This document shows, piece after piece, positions 34,167-41,961 of a stretch of DNA of 64,000 bases. This DNA comes from RGIG1681 sp964646345 (GTDB taxonomy: Bacteria > Bacillota > Clostridia > Christensenellales > UBA1242), in contig CAZYDU010000001.1 in the NCBI GenBank assembly GCA_964646345.1, positions 62,001 through 126,000 on the forward strand, given 5' to 3'. Both the position numbers and the translations under genes were made by a program. The notes below the pieces were generated by a model. It saw nothing but the letters and a program-made list of their open reading frames with translations, was not told the DNA's origin and did no database searches. Positions within the stretch are counted from its first letter, which is position 1; each line of letters opens with the position of its first letter.

Positions 34167-35063
34167 TTATACAAAAAAGAATGATAGAACTATATAAACA
34201 ACGACTGACACAAACATCATTCCATCGACCCTATCCATAAATCCGCCATGCCCAGGAAAAATGTTTGAAAAGTCTTTAATTCCAACTTTTCTTTTGTAAG
34301 CCGAAGCAACCAAATCTCCAAGTTGGTTTGCTAGTGACCCAATAACTCCAATTATCGCAAATGCAACGATTGAATTTGTTAAACTAGTTACATTTAAAAT
34401 ATCAAACCATTTTGTGAAATAGAAAAATACAAAAACTAGTCCTACACCAACAATTCCACCAAAAAAACCGCCAAACACACCAGCTATTGATTTTTTAGGC
34501 GAAACTTCTGGAATAAATCTTCTCTTACCCCAAGCAGAACCAACGAGATAAGCAAATGTATCAGTCATCATTGCCACTGCAAAAATCATTACTATCGCCA
34601 AATATCCCAGCTGGTAACCCAAGTGATTTAAAACAAACAAAAAGGATAATGGCAACATTGGATAAGCTATCGCCATCATTGTATTTTTCGTCCTCTCAAA
34701 TAAATGAGCATTAACTTCAGCAGTGTCTTTTGTTTCATTTATCTTTCGATTTTTGCCGTATAAAATAATTTCATAAGTCAAAAGATATAAAACAGATATA
34801 ATAACCAAGCTTAATTCAAGCAAAATAATAAGATTACCTTCAACAAAGCCAAAAATTAGAAACTCACATATTGGCACGAGCAATAAGACAAGTTTATCAA
34901 CAGTTTTTTCCTGCTTTTTGTGAGCTAAAATAATCTCTACACTAGCTCCAAGCATAATTACAAGTGAAAATGCATCAAAAAGCCATAAACTAAATTGTCT
35001 AAGCAAAACAAAACCAACTGTAAAAATCAAAATTGCAATACTTGTAGGTAATCTTTTTTTCAT
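34167..35063 (-). CDS. cdsA: Phosphatidate cytidylyltransferase
   Basis: 298 residues with about eight membrane helices. Makes CDP-diacylglycerol. The CDP-diglyceride synthase signature is at the C-terminal side: SPKKSIAGVFGGFFGG, ASAYKRKVGIKDFSNIFPGH and GGFMDRVDGMMF. Directly downstream of uppS. Confidence 0.95.
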   Translation of the reverse strand: MKKRLPTSIAILIFTVGFVLLRQFSLWLFDAFSLVIMLGASVEIILAHKKQEKTVDKLVLLLVPICEFLIFGFVEGNLIILLELSLVIISVLYLLTYEIILYGKNRKINETKDTAEVNAHLFERTKNTMMAIAYPMLPLSFLFVLNHLGYQLGYLAIVMIFAVAMMTDTFAYLVGSAWGKRRFIPEVSPKKSIAGVFGGFFGGIVGVGLVFVFFYFTKWFDILNVTSLTNSIVAFAIIGVIGSLANQLGDLVASAYKRKVGIKDFSNIFPGHGGFMDRVDGMMFVSVVVYIVLSFFFV

Positions 35064-35072
35064 AAGTAACCC

Positions 35073-35789
35073 CTATTTTCCAAATCTTCTATGTCTGCCT
35101 TGAAACTCAGCAATACATTCGTCCAAATCACTGCCTCTAAATGCTGGCCAATGTTTTTTTACAAAATAAAACTCAGCATAAGCCATATTATAAAGCATAA
35201 AGCCTGAAATTCTTTGTTCTCCACTTGTTCTAACCAAAAGGTCAACATCTGGCATATCACCGGTTGTTAAATAGTTTTTAAAACTTTCTTCGGTTATATC
35301 TTCTGGCTTAACTTTTTCTTTTATAATACGTTTTGTGGCATTAACAATATCATTTCTTCCGCCATAAGCCAAAGCAATGTTAATTGTACCAGTTGTGCCA
35401 CCAGCAGTATCCCTTTCCATTTCATCAATAATATCTAGAATATCTTTAGAAAGAAGTGACCTGTCGCCAGTATGATGAAATCTATAACCATCTTTCAAAA
35501 AGTCTTGCTTAAGCTTTATTAAATCCCTAAACAAGTCAAAAAGATAATCAACTTCTTCTTTGCTTCTATTAAAATTCTCAGTAGAAAAACAGAAAAATGT
35601 CAAATTTTCAATTTTAAGTTCTGCACCACGCCTAACCACTCTTTTAATAGCTTCAACACCTTCTTTGTGACCTAAGAGAGTTGGAAGACCCCTATTTCTT
35701 GCCCAACGTCTATTGCCATCACAAATAAAAGCTAAATGTTTTGGTAAATTATCCATATCTACCTTGTGTCTTTTTTTCTTAAAAAACAT
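35073..35789 (-). CDS. uppS: Undecaprenyl diphosphate synthase
   Basis: 238 residues. Cis-prenyltransferase for the cell wall lipid carrier. The catalytic Asp lies in FICDGNRRWARNRG, followed by LGHKEGVEAIKRVVRR. The C-terminal DVDLLVRTSGEQRISGFMLYNMAYAEFYF block is complete in parts (LVRTSGEQRISGF). I choose ATG 35787-35789, where AAGGGG lies 5 bases upstream in the end of the preceding small gene. A longer form overlaps that gene. Confidence 0.96.
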   Translation of the reverse strand: MFFKKKRHKVDMDNLPKHLAFICDGNRRWARNRGLPTLLGHKEGVEAIKRVVRRGAELKIENLTFFCFSTENFNRSKEEVDYLFDLFRDLIKLKQDFLKDGYRFHHTGDRSLLSKDILDIIDEMERDTAGGTTGTINIALAYGGRNDIVNATKRIIKEKVKPEDITEESFKNYLTTGDMPDVDLLVRTSGEQRISGFMLYNMAYAEFYFVKKHWPAFRGSDLDECIAEFQGRHRRFGK

Positions 35790-35791
35790 TA

Positions 35792-35992
35792 CTACCCCTT
35801 TATATTCAAACAAAACTCACCACAAACAAGAGTAATTTTGGATTCACTTTCACGAACCGCACAAACCACAAGCGTGTCACATTTTTCGTTATTCTTTGAA
35901 TTTATTATTGTTTCTATATTATTATAGCCATTTTTCAATAAAAATTGTCTGGCTTTTGATTCTTCTAATCCAATTAAAGAATTAAATTTCAT
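35792..35992 (-). CDS. Small unknown protein (66 residues) between frr and uppS
   Basis: Tightly packed: ATG at 35990-35992 begins one base after the frr stop, and its TAG at 35792-35794 is 2 bases before the uppS ATG. The product starts MKFNSLIGLEESKARQFLLK. The pattern L-I-G-L, then a helix with Ala/Leu, GY, and a C-terminal strand pair (SKITLVCGEFCLNIKG) reminds me of the small potato-inhibitor-I/I78-type fold, but this is a guess. The context says it is expressed with cell wall and translation genes. Confidence 0.65.
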   Translation of the reverse strand: MKFNSLIGLEESKARQFLLKNGYNNIETIINSKNNEKCDTLVVCAVRESESKITLVCGEFCLNIKG

Positions 35993-35993
35993 A

Positions 35994-36569
35994 TTAAACC
36001 TGCATAATTTCTTTTTCTTTCTCGTCCATAAGTTTGTCAATCTTAGCAGATTTTTCGTCTAAAATCTTTTGAACTTCTTTTTCATAAGAACTTTCAGCAT
36101 CTTCAGTTATATCGCCATCTTTTTTAAGCTTTTTAAGTTCTTCAATCGCATCACGGCGAGCATTTCTGCAAATAACTTTAGTATCTTCAACAAGTTTTTT
36201 GGTTTGTTTAACAAGCTCTCTACGTCTTTCTTCAGTAAGCATTGGAAAATTTAATCTAATAACCCTGCCATCATCAGTTGGTGTAAGCCCTAGGTCAGAC
36301 GCCAAAATTGCCTTTGAAATATTTTTGACATTTGTTATATCCCAAGGCGAGATTAAAAGTTGTCTTGCTTCAGGAACTGAAACGTTTGCCATGTGTTGAA
36401 TAGGTGTTGGTGTTCCATAATAATCAACCAAAATTTTGTCCAAAATATGTGGATTAGCACGACCTGCACGAACAGCTGAAAGCTCAGTTTCATAGTGCTT
36501 AATAGCCTTTGCAAGTTCTTCTTCAAACTCAATAAATATCATTTCTACATTTTCGTTTTCGTAATTCAT
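35994..36569 (-). CDS. frr: Ribosome recycling factor
   Basis: 191 residues. Splits the post-termination ribosome with EF-G. VRAGRANPHILDKILVDYYG and PWDITNVKNISKAI identify it, and the C-terminal helix ends EKEIMQV. AGGAG precedes the ATG. pyrH, usually directly upstream, is not here. Frr has its own promoter instead. Confidence 0.97.
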   Translation of the reverse strand: MNYENENVEMIFIEFEEELAKAIKHYETELSAVRAGRANPHILDKILVDYYGTPTPIQHMANVSVPEARQLLISPWDITNVKNISKAILASDLGLTPTDDGRVIRLNFPMLTEERRRELVKQTKKLVEDTKVICRNARRDAIEELKKLKKDGDITEDAESSYEKEVQKILDEKSAKIDKLMDEKEKEIMQV

Positions 36570-36594
36570 AAAAATCTCCTTTTATACATCATTA

Positions 36595-36623
36595 ATAATA
36601 CAAGATTTTTTTACAATTATCAA
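36595..36623 (-). promoter_or_regulatory. SigA-type promoter of frr-uppS-cdsA-rseP
   Basis: Minus strand TTGATA (36618-36623), 17-base spacer, TATTAT (36595-36600), 26 bases before the frr ATG. Confidence 0.7.
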
Positions 36624-36671
36624 GTGTTTAAATGCGAATTTATTTTTATTATTTATTAAAATGCAACAAAT

Positions 36672-36771
36672 AAAGAAATCCTACCCCAAGCTTAACAACC
36701 CCATTTCCTTCTTTCGTATCATTTCAAATAAGACACGTCAGTGCCACATGGGGAAATTTCCATTATACTAT
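36672..36771. repeat. Dispersed GTCATTTCRA/GAGAAATC repeat, copy B (degenerate)
   Basis: Begins AAGAAATCCTACCCCAAG and contains TATCATTTCAAATAAGACACGTC and GGGGAAATTTCC. The blocks resemble copies A and C but are more worn. It lies in the gap between the lipoprotein gene and frr. Confidence 0.45.
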
Positions 36772-36805
36772 ACTTACACCTAACAGTTTACCATATTTTT
36801 TTACA

Positions 36806-36841
36806 ACAAAAATCGCAGGGGTTACCCCCCGCGACTTTTGT
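36806..36841 (-). terminator. Terminator of the lipoprotein gene
   Basis: Minus strand TCGCGGGG...CCCCTGCGATTTTT, a GC-rich stem (36812-36834) followed by T residues. It lies 17 bases beyond the stop codon at 36858-36860 of the out-of-frame tail, not directly behind the main frame's stop at 36980. Confidence 0.88.
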
Positions 36842-36857
36842 TTATGTTTCTTATTTT

Positions 36858-36995
36858 TTAGTCTACGCCACCTGCAGTACCTTGCACAAACTCTAAACTA
36901 ATATTACCAGTACTATTTTCATATCCTTCATTAGGTCTGAATCCAATGTAATATATACCTGCAGATAAATTTTCTAAAGTTAAGCAGTCGTATAA
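36858..36995 (-). pseudogene. Out-of-frame C-terminal tail of the lipoprotein gene
   Basis: A 45-codon frame in the -1 frame overlaps the last codons of the lipoprotein gene. It reads as a normal beta-rich protein end (LENLSAGIYYIGFRPNEGYE and then NSTGNISLEFVQGT up to AGGVD and a stop). It resembles a segment inside the lipoprotein (GNPTVYIGVKYSGSDANKAV). It has no start codon of its own. The terminator sits just behind its stop, which suggests the gene once ended here and that a frameshift or deletion cut it, unless a -1 ribosomal shift joins the two. Confidence 0.55.
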
Positions 36996-38926
36996 TTAGT
37001 TGGGAAACTAATATTTACAATTTCTGGATATTCCACTTCAATTGTATGTTTTTCTACACTTGCATCGTCAACTGTTTTATATTCAGCATAAACCAGTTTA
37101 TTGTTTTCAAATTTAAGTGCAATATCAGTATAGGTTACATCATCTTCGCCAACAGTATATGACTCTAAATGATACATTTGGTCTTCATTTGAAAATGTAA
37201 ATAAATCAAATATCGATACAAAAGAACCTAACCAAGCACTACTAAACTTAGTTCCATCGTATCCTGCTAAATCCGCTTCATTTATTGAATCATAAGATGT
37301 TGTCGTTCTCGTCCAATTACCACCATCAGTTTTTGTGTATGTATAACAACCGGCAATGGCACCCATATCATAATATACTTCTGTGCCTTGATTGTTTTTG
37401 TAATATTTTCTATTATCTCTATCATATTTACATTCTTCTAAAACACTGCCATCTTTTTTAAGGCTAATATGCACTCTGCTTGAACCTGCGAAATTAAGAG
37501 CATTGCTCCAATAATCTGTAGATGATATGGTTGTTGTCGAACTATTTTGAGTTAATGTGAGAGAGACTGCTTTGTTTGCATCTGAACCGCTATACTTAAC
37601 ACCAATATAAACCGTTGGATTGCCTGCACCACCATAAACAACCAATGTTCCATCAGCAACAAGTGTAGCACTGAATCCATTACTTTTTGTGAAAACATCA
37701 ACAATTTCTGCATTGCTATCACTTAATTCTACATCAAAATTAATAGCATGACGAATACCATTTGTTCTTTGTCTAGATGCAGAATAATAAACAATACCAT
37801 GTTGTGCAATCGTTGCTTCTGCCGTATAAATGTATGGACTTATTGAAGTTCCTTCTCCGCTGAGAGTTGTGTCTTTTGCAACATAAAGTTTACCGGTAGT
37901 TGTAGTGTCAAATTTATAATTGCCTGAAGCCTGTATACCAACATACTTAGAAGCATGATCTTGTTTCTGCAATTCTTCAACAACCCATTCTTCACCTTCA
38001 CTAAAAGTATTAGTTCCAGATTGTTTATACAATTTTGCTTGCAATGTATCCGAACCACACAAACCTTCAACATCTGCAGATGTTAGTGTTAAAGATTTTT
38101 GGCTAGTATTTGTATTTAATTCCGATGCATTATAAACCATTACGACATTAGTTAATGAAATAACTTTTTTGTTAATATTTATAGCCTTACTTTGGTCTTC
38201 TAGACTGTTTATTGTAAGTCCTGTGTGATCTCCATTTGCTTCAACAGTCAATCTTATATAATAAGTTCCAGCATTAACTGGAATATCTGTTGTCCAAACT
38301 GGATTGTCATGTGTTGCACTATACTCAACAACAACTTCGTCAAGCGAAACATTAGTCTGCACTAAACTTGATTTATCAAATGCGTGGGCTGAACCATCAT
38401 AAGTGAAAGTATATGTCCCAGTTTTAAATGCTAATGTTGCTTCGTTTCTTTCGTGAAGACAAACATCGCAGTTTGTTTCAGAATCACTTTCATAAGAGTG
38501 TGCTTCTTCTTCAGCGATATAACCGCAATCAACGCAACCCATTTTATGAGTGTAAGTGCCATCAGCTGTGTTTGTTAATGTATGAATTATCTCGTCCTTT
38601 TTATAACCACAACTGCATTCTTGCCAGTGTTTTGTATCATTATGATTTTGAGCAAATGTATGTGCTGTCTCAGCTTGCTCGTAACCACAAACACTGCATT
38701 TTAATTTATGAGTCGTTTCTGTAGTATTAGTTGCCTCAAACGTATGTTCTGCACTATCTTTTGTTTCTTTGCAATCCTTACTAGTGCATGCATGCCAGTG
38801 GCTTGTTGCATCGGTTGACCAGTCTTCACTGTATTTATGTTTGTGACCGCAAGCCGTTAAAGCAAACATTGTTGGCAAAGCAATGCAAATTGCAAGCAAA
38901 AATGCCTTAAGTTTATTCTTTTTCAT
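36980..38926 (-). CDS. Large surface lipoprotein with His/Cys-rich repeats and MBG-like domain
   Basis: 648 residues. Signal peptide with lipobox LTAC (C26), so it should be a lipid-anchored surface protein. Residues about 28-165 are divergent repeats rich in His and Cys, with HWHACTSKDCKET, HKLKCSVCGYEQ, HWQECSCGYKKDE, HKMGCVDCGYIAEE and NCDVCLHER. This CxxC spacing suggests metal or disulfide stabilisation. An MBG-type beta domain follows (about 170-350: FTYDGSAHAF, VNAGTYYIRLTV), then beta-rich sequence. AGGAG lies 6 bases before the ATG. It lies alone between tsf and frr and is probably controlled by the poly-C promoter. Function unknown, perhaps adhesion or binding. Its 3' end seems frameshifted. 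Confidence 0.85.
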   Translation of the reverse strand: MKKNKLKAFLLAICIALPTMFALTACGHKHKYSEDWSTDATSHWHACTSKDCKETKDSAEHTFEATNTTETTHKLKCSVCGYEQAETAHTFAQNHNDTKHWQECSCGYKKDEIIHTLTNTADGTYTHKMGCVDCGYIAEEEAHSYESDSETNCDVCLHERNEATLAFKTGTYTFTYDGSAHAFDKSSLVQTNVSLDEVVVEYSATHDNPVWTTDIPVNAGTYYIRLTVEANGDHTGLTINSLEDQSKAININKKVISLTNVVMVYNASELNTNTSQKSLTLTSADVEGLCGSDTLQAKLYKQSGTNTFSEGEEWVVEELQKQDHASKYVGIQASGNYKFDTTTTGKLYVAKDTTLSGEGTSISPYIYTAEATIAQHGIVYYSASRQRTNGIRHAINFDVELSDSNAEIVDVFTKSNGFSATLVADGTLVVYGGAGNPTVYIGVKYSGSDANKAVSLTLTQNSSTTTISSTDYWSNALNFAGSSRVHISLKKDGSVLEECKYDRDNRKYYKNNQGTEVYYDMGAIAGCYTYTKTDGGNWTRTTTSYDSINEADLAGYDGTKFSSAWLGSFVSIFDLFTFSNEDQMYHLESYTVGEDDVTYTDIALKFENNKLVYAEYKTVDDASVEKHTIEVEYPEIVNISFPTNYTTA

Positions 38927-38956
38927 ATTATTCTCCTTTTATTTTATTGATTTCAG

Positions 38957-38985
38957 TTTATCACTTGGGGGGGGGGCGATGTCAA
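38957..38985 (-). promoter_or_regulatory. Candidate phase-variable promoter with C10 tract in the spacer
   Basis: Minus strand TTGACA (38980-38985), a 17-base spacer and GATAAA (38957-38962). The spacer contains ten consecutive C residues (38967-38976 as G on the plus strand). With ten Cs the spacing is exactly the optimal 17. Each gained or lost C would shift it. The predicted start is near 38950 and the lipoprotein ATG is at 38926. Confidence 0.7.
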
Positions 38986-38993
38986 TATATTTT

Positions 38994-39019
38994 ATGCAAA
39001 AAAAAATTTTTTTTAGCAT
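38994..39019. repeat. A/T-tract palindrome upstream of the poly-C promoter
   Basis: ATGC, nine A, eight T, AGCAT: a near-perfect inverted repeat that ends 9 bases upstream of the -35 element. It could act as an UP element, bent DNA or protein site. Confidence 0.5.
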
Positions 39020-39164
39020 AAAAAACACATCAAAAATTATGAATAAAAACAAACACTTTCCTTGTAATTTCGCCACCAAATAAACCTAGGGTTAAGAAAT
39101 ATAATAAATAAAACTCGACATCATTTAAGAAATTACTCAACAATGTTTCACGAAAAACATGCAT

Positions 39165-39208
39165 AAAAAAACACGGCAGTTGCCTTGATTGGTTTCTTCC
39201 GTGTTTTT
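39165..39208 (-). terminator. Terminator of rpsB-tsf
   Basis: Minus strand AAAACACGG (39199-39207), a 22-base loop, CCGTG (39172-39176) and a T run, shortly after the tsf stop codon. Confidence 0.75.
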
Positions 39209-39215
39209 AATTTAA

Positions 39216-39866
39216 TTATTCGCCTTTCATTTGTTTTTCAACTTCTTCTGCAAGGTTGTCAGTTCTCTTTTCAATACCTTCGCCCATTACAAAACGAGCA
39301 AATCTTCTAACAGAGATTTTTTCACCAATTTTAAGTGTGTAGTCTGAAACAAGTTGATTGATTGTGATATCAGGATTTTTAACAAAATCTTGTTCAAGTA
39401 AACAAACATCTTTGTAATACTTTTTAATTTTGCCTTCAACGATTTTGTCAGCCATAGCTTCTGGCTTGCCTTCGTTGATAACTTGTGCTCTTAAAATTTC
39501 TTTTTCTTTTTCAAGTTCGCTTGCATCAACTTCTTCAGCTGAAACATATTTTGGAGCATTTGCAGCAATATGCAAACAAATATCGTGACCAAGTGTTTGG
39601 AAATCTTCATTTTTAGCAACAAAGTCAGTTTCACAGTTAAGTTCAAGCATAACACCAATTTTACCACCCATGTGGTTATAAAGGAAAACTGAACCTTCAG
39701 CAGCAATTCTTGATTGTTTTTTAGCTGCCTTAGCGATTCCCTTTTCTCTAAGCCAGTCTGCAGCTTTATTCATATCTCCACCGCACTCTGTTAGAGCATT
39801 TTTACAATCGAGCATACCAGCACCGGTTTGCTCTCTAAGTGTTGTAATATCAGTCATCATTGACAT
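39216..39866 (-). CDS. tsf: Translation elongation factor Ts
   Basis: 216 residues, the short form without the longer dimerisation part. GDP/GTP exchange factor for EF-Tu. TLREQTGAGMLDCKNALTE, the LNCETDFVAKNEDF motif and the C-terminal QVNYKVGE-like end are visible. AGGAG stands 8 bases before the ATG. Forms a two-gene unit with rpsB. Confidence 0.97.
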   Translation of the reverse strand: MSMMTDITTLREQTGAGMLDCKNALTECGGDMNKAADWLREKGIAKAAKKQSRIAAEGSVFLYNHMGGKIGVMLELNCETDFVAKNEDFQTLGHDICLHIAANAPKYVSAEEVDASELEKEKEILRAQVINEGKPEAMADKIVEGKIKKYYKDVCLLEQDFVKNPDITINQLVSDYTLKIGEKISVRRFARFVMGEGIEKRTDNLAEEVEKQMKGE

Positions 39867-39890
39867 AATAATATCTCCTTTTGTTTAAAA

Positions 39891-40706
39891 TTAATCTTTG
39901 TTTTCAGCATTTTCTTCTACTTGAGCTTCAACTTCTTCTTGAGTTCCTTCTGTTTCTTGAGTTTCTTCAAGTGTTTCGCCCCTTGCAGCAGCTTCAGCGG
40001 CTTTAATTCTAGCTAAACCTTCTTCGCCTTCTCTTGCTTCGATACAAGCATCAGCCATAGCACCAGCAATAAGTTTAACGGCTCTGATTGCATCATCATT
40101 TCCAGGAATAACATAATCAACGTCATCTGGGTCACAATTTGTATCAACAAGTGCAACAATAGGAATTCCAAGAGATTTTGCTTCACGAACTGCAATATAT
40201 TCTTTTCCTGGGTCAACAACAAATAGTGCTGATGGAAGGCTTCTCATTTCTTTGATACCGCCAAGGTTTTCTTCAAGCTTGTCTCTTTCAGCCTTCAAAC
40301 CTAAAACTTCTTTCTTAGGTAAAAGGTCAAATTCACCAGTTTGTTCCATTTGATTTAATTTTGTAAGTCTGTCTACTCTTGAACGAATAGTTTTAAAGTT
40401 AGTAAGTGTACCACCTAACCAACGGTTGCCCATATAGAACATTCCTGCTCTTTGAGCTTCTTCAATAACTGCATCTTTTGCTTGTTTTTTAGTACCAACA
40501 AACAAAATGTTACCACCAGCTTCAACAACTGATTTAACAAAAGCATATGCTTCGTCAATTAAAGTAACTGTTTTTTCAAGGTCAAGGATATAAATATCAT
40601 TTCTTGCAGTAAAAATGTATTTTTTCATTTTTGGATTCCATTTTCTTGTTGGGTGACCAAAATGAACACCAGCCTCGAGTAGTTGTTTCATAGATACAAC
40701 TGCCAT
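39891..40706 (-). CDS. rpsB: 30S ribosomal protein S2
   Basis: 271 residues, including a 35-residue acidic C-terminal extension (ETLEETQETEGTQEEVEAQV). Core signatures are MKQLLEAGVHFGHPTRKWNP, YMGNRWLGGTLTNFKTI and PIVALVDTNCDPDDVDYVIPG. It follows a 114-base leader with a hairpin at its 5' end. Confidence 0.98.
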   Translation of the reverse strand: MAVVSMKQLLEAGVHFGHPTRKWNPKMKKYIFTARNDIYILDLEKTVTLIDEAYAFVKSVVEAGGNILFVGTKKQAKDAVIEEAQRAGMFYMGNRWLGGTLTNFKTIRSRVDRLTKLNQMEQTGEFDLLPKKEVLGLKAERDKLEENLGGIKEMRSLPSALFVVDPGKEYIAVREAKSLGIPIVALVDTNCDPDDVDYVIPGNDDAIRAVKLIAGAMADACIEAREGEEGLARIKAAEAAARGETLEETQETEGTQEEVEAQVEENAENKD

Positions 40707-40794
40707 AATTTTTTCTCCTTCTTGTTTATCCCTCTTTGTGGGTCAACTGTTTTTGGAACACAAAACCATGAAAAATTTAATTTTATGCAACACC

Positions 40795-40822
40795 AAAAAA
40801 CATCACCACAAATGTGTGATAT
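40795..40822 (-). promoter_or_regulatory. Hairpin at the 5' end of the rpsB leader
   Basis: Minus strand ATCACACA-TTT-GTGGTGAT with one bulge, followed by GTTTTTT. It coincides with the predicted transcription start near 40820. It looks like an attenuator or operator and may be an S2 autoregulation site. Confidence 0.5.
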
Positions 40823-40826
40823 CAAG

Positions 40827-40855
40827 ATTTTAACATAGAATTTTGCCAAAATCAA
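40827..40855 (-). promoter_or_regulatory. SigA-type promoter of rpsB-tsf
   Basis: Minus strand TTGATT (40850-40855), 17-base spacer, TAAAAT (40827-40832). Confidence 0.7.
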
Positions 40856-40895
40856 GTAAAATAATAAAATTATTAATAATAAAGTTGTTATTTTC

Positions 40896-41020
40896 TAAGA
40901 AATCTCTCCAATACGGTCGAGATGACAGAGCACAAAGCATTCTTATCCAAGTTGCAAGACTTTGTCGTTGATTTGTTTCAGTGTGTATTTATTTCGTGTC
41001 ATTTCGAGCGATGTGAAATC
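40896..41020. repeat. Dispersed GTCATTTCGA/GAGAAATC repeat, copy C
   Basis: Starts AAGAAATCTCTCCAATACGG, then TCGAGATGACAGAGC, and ends CGTGTCATTTCGAGCG and GTGAAATCT. The two ends are inverted relative to each other. The GTGTGTATT...CGTGTCATTTC block is shared with copy A. Confidence 0.6.
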
Positions 41021-41029
41021 TATAAAAAC

Positions 41030-41075
41030 AAAAAAGAAAAGGCAACCCTAACTTGGTTAAGGTTACCTTTTTATT
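41030..41075 (-). terminator. Terminator of ruvX-DUF1292
   Basis: Minus strand GGTAACCTTAAC-CAAG-TTAGGGTTGCC, followed by TTTTCTTTTTTG, after the DUF1292 gene. Confidence 0.9.
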
Positions 41076-41111
41076 TGGTCATTAAAATCAATAATCCAAA
41101 AACATTACAAA

Positions 41112-41447
41112 CTATTTATTGTCGCCACTGTGAGCATCTTCATAAAGTTTGTTGTATTCTGCAAATACGGCATCAATAACTGAATCATCAAGTTCGATTT
41201 CAAACTTGTCTTCGCCATCTTTACCCCTTGATACTTTGAATACTAATGCTTCATCATCGTCCATACCTTCAAGAAGTTCCACTGGTTGCAAAATTGCATA
41301 GAAAGAACCCTTGTAAGCGATACCTGCGATTTCAACAAAATCAATTTCTTCACCATTTGCTGAAAGCAATGTAACAACATCGTCATCATCGTCTTCCATA
41401 TGCTCCATTGATTCAGGAAGATTTTTTACCTTTTCTTCATCTGCCAT
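41112..41447 (-). CDS. DUF1292 family protein (YrzB)
   Basis: 111 residues, strongly acidic. Recognisable core VTLLSANGEEIDFVEIAGI, YAILQPVELLEGMDDDEALV and FKVSRGKDGEDKFEIELDDS. Usually found downstream of ruvX (yrrK-yrzB), as here. Function unknown. Confidence 0.9.
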   Translation of the reverse strand: MADEEKVKNLPESMEHMEDDDDDVVTLLSANGEEIDFVEIAGIAYKGSFYAILQPVELLEGMDDDEALVFKVSRGKDGEDKFEIELDDSVIDAVFAEYNKLYEDAHSGDNK

Positions 41448-41471
41448 AATTTTTCTCTCCTATTTATTAAT

Positions 41472-41903
41472 TTATGTCAAACTACCCTTTTTAAAACTTT
41501 TTTTGTCTAGGTATGTTTGCAGTATTATCGTTGCAGCAACACTATCAATCTTGTCTTTTCTTTTTTCTCTACGCATTCCTGATTCAATCAAAATGCGTTC
41601 AGCTGAAACCGTCGAGAGTCTTTCATCTTGGTAAATTATTGGACATGAAACTATCTTTTCAAGTTCTGCACCAAAAGTTTTAGCCATCTCAACACTTTGC
41701 CCAGCAGTTCCATCAAGCTTGAGCGGTAAGCCTATGACAATTTCTCCAACACTTAAATTTGAAACCAATTTAGCAATGTATTTAACATCTTCAGAAAGGT
41801 TTTTACGTCTATATGTTTCATAAGCAGACGCAATGATCTCCATAATATCAGACGTTGCAATACCAATTCTAACAGTCCCAATATCTAGTGCTAAAATTTT
41901 CAT
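41472..41903 (-). CDS. ruvX: RuvX/YqgF RNase H-like nuclease
   Basis: 143 residues. Proposed Holliday junction resolvase and pre-16S rRNA processing nuclease. The catalytic Asp motif LALDIGTVRIGIATSD, IVIGLPLKLDGTAG, YQDERLSTVSAERIL and the last Asp in KDKIDSVAATIIL are present. It has its own promoter. alaS and ireB, its usual upstream neighbours, are not here. Confidence 0.95.
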   Translation of the reverse strand: MKILALDIGTVRIGIATSDIMEIIASAYETYRRKNLSEDVKYIAKLVSNLSVGEIVIGLPLKLDGTAGQSVEMAKTFGAELEKIVSCPIIYQDERLSTVSAERILIESGMRREKRKDKIDSVAATIILQTYLDKKSFKKGSLT

Positions 41904-41932
41904 ACACTCTCCTGCAACAATTTTACAAATTC

Positions 41933-41961
41933 ATAATAACATAAATTAAATTTATTGTCTA
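41933..41961 (-). promoter_or_regulatory. SigA-type promoter of ruvX
   Basis: Minus strand TAGACA (41956-41961), 17-base spacer, TATTAT (41933-41938). The -35 element overlaps the stop codon of the YtxH-like gene. Confidence 0.6.

Noticed and set aside
39144..39159. Intergenic parS-like TGTTTCACGAAAAACA (14 of 16)
   Set aside because: The central palindrome, which ParB needs most, is broken at two positions. Too weak without a second good site.
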